Source: Suilimivivens sp964458255 (lineage in GTDB: Bacteria > Bacillota > Clostridia > Lachnospirales > Lachnospiraceae). Taken from it: DNA of 64,000 nt. Below are positions 63,652-64,000 of the stretch, piece by piece. The first letter of the stretch is position 1, and each line of letters opens with the position of its first letter. The DNA is taken from contig CAYWHY010000001.1 in the NCBI GenBank assembly GCA_964458255.1, positions 31,050 to 95,049 of the forward strand, given 5' to 3'. Under the pieces are notes generated by a model, which had not been told where the DNA came from, ran no database searches, and was given only the letters and a program-made list of their open reading frames with translations. Made by a program: the position numbers and the translations under genes.

Positions 63652-63950
63652 ATGGAGAGTGTTGGGAAGTTTATGGTTGCACAAACGGGAAAAATGTATA
63701 TTAAAAAAGGTGGTAAAATAATTAGAAAAAATATAGATGTATGTATAGTTTTTGTGATTTTTATTTTTTACATATGTTTATGCGTTTTATAAGCTGGGAC
63801 GATCCATATTTTATAACTGAGTTAGAAAAGTGGAATTATGATGCAATCGGACTCGCACAATATAGATATCAAAATTGGACAGCTAGAAATATTATAGAAT
63901 TTGTAGTTTTTATGTTGGGGCATGGCCTAAGATTGTATGGAGGGTACTAG
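63652..63950 (+). pseudogene. Frameshifted and truncated remnant of a DUF6056/GT-C-like membrane protein
   Basis: From the ATG at 63652 (or 63673) one frame encodes a short basic N-terminus and a membrane helix ending CLCVL, stopped by TAA at 63790-63792. The next frame then continues ISWDDPYFITELEKW, with the double Asp of the first outer loop typical of this family, and ends at TAG 63948-63950. One extra T in the TTTT run at 63785-63788 would join the two as CVFISWDDP. Only about 98 of some 500 expected residues are left, so the gene is also cut short. A sequencing error could explain the shift, not the early end. Confidence 0.6.
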
Positions 63951-63969
63951 TATAATATAAAATAAATAA

Positions 63970-63998
63970 CTGACACAAATAATGCTTTGGTGTATAAT
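63970..63998 (+). promoter_or_regulatory. Sigma-70/A-type promoter at the window end
   Basis: CTGACA (63970-63975) and a perfect TATAAT (63993-63998) are separated by 17 bases. It lies just after the broken gene and points out of the window, so a new plus-strand transcription unit probably begins shortly after base 64000. Confidence 0.6.
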
Positions 63999-64000
63999 GG

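Noticed and set aside
1..64000. CRISPR arrays, tRNA/rRNA genes, insertion sequences
   Set aside because: No regular spacer-repeat series, no cloverleaf-like or rRNA sequence, and no transposase motif or terminal inverted repeats were seen on reading.

Overview
The window reads as one very large surface-glycan biosynthesis locus from a low-to-moderate GC Gram-positive bacterium. It looks most like a gut Clostridia/Lachnospiraceae-type organism: strong AGGAGG-type ribosome binding sites, many GTG/TTG alternative starts, dense ATGA stop/start overlaps, and families common there (DUF6020-, DUF6056-, DUF2334-, DUF5672- and DUF2304-like proteins, MBOAT/SGNH pairs). The taxonomic call is inference from gene content, not from a marker gene. 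I see no rRNA, tRNA, CRISPR array, transposase or phage gene.

Layout. (1) 2-1210: 3' part of a multi-spanning membrane protein. (2) 1298-25054, plus strand, behind a good sigma-70-like promoter at 1232-1260. It holds a polymerase/ligase-like membrane protein, then a bacillosamine-type head (4,6-dehydratase, DegT aminotransferase, PglC-like phosphoglycosyl transferase), a PLP decarboxylase plus ATP-grasp ligase pair, a PglA-like GT4, a WbpA/TviB-like dehydrogenase and WbpP/TviC-like epimerase (UDP-HexNAc uronate route), a DUF2334 deacetylase, several GT4s, two AsnB-type amidotransferases, two GT11s and a GT2. (3) 25062-27617, minus strand: an SGNH-like protein and an MBOAT O-acyltransferase. 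(4) 27618-27771: a divergent promoter region with two near-consensus promoters and a palindrome between them. (5) 27772 to about 63950, plus strand: a PglK-like ABC flippase, GT11-like, DUF5672 and GT17 proteins, a second (WbaP-like) initiating sugar transferase, GT4/GT2/GT2, a pyruvyl transferase, a Wzx-type flippase, a GH88-like protein, a DUF6056 protein, a GT11, two polymerase-like proteins, a GT26-GT4 fusion, more GT4s, a GINT1_N-like protein, a second PglK-like ABC flippase, three GT-C-like membrane proteins, two polyprenyl-phosphate-sugar synthase-like GT2s with a DUF2304 partner, a GT8, a GT2, and finally a frameshifted remnant of another DUF6056-like gene. A new promoter lies at the last bases of the window.

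How it works together (inference). Nucleotide sugars are made in the cytoplasm. A glycan is started on undecaprenyl phosphate by either a PglC-like or a WbaP-like enzyme, extended by a series of GT-B and GT-A transferases, flipped by ABC or Wzx flippases, polymerised or ligated outside, and decorated by O-acylation, pyruvylation, possible amidation of uronic acids and GT-C-dependent side-chain sugars. Two initiators, three flippases and three polymerase candidates suggest that at least two glycan pathways share the locus. No Wzz/tyrosine-kinase control module, GDP-fucose synthesis gene or recognisable PglB oligosaccharyltransferase is present.
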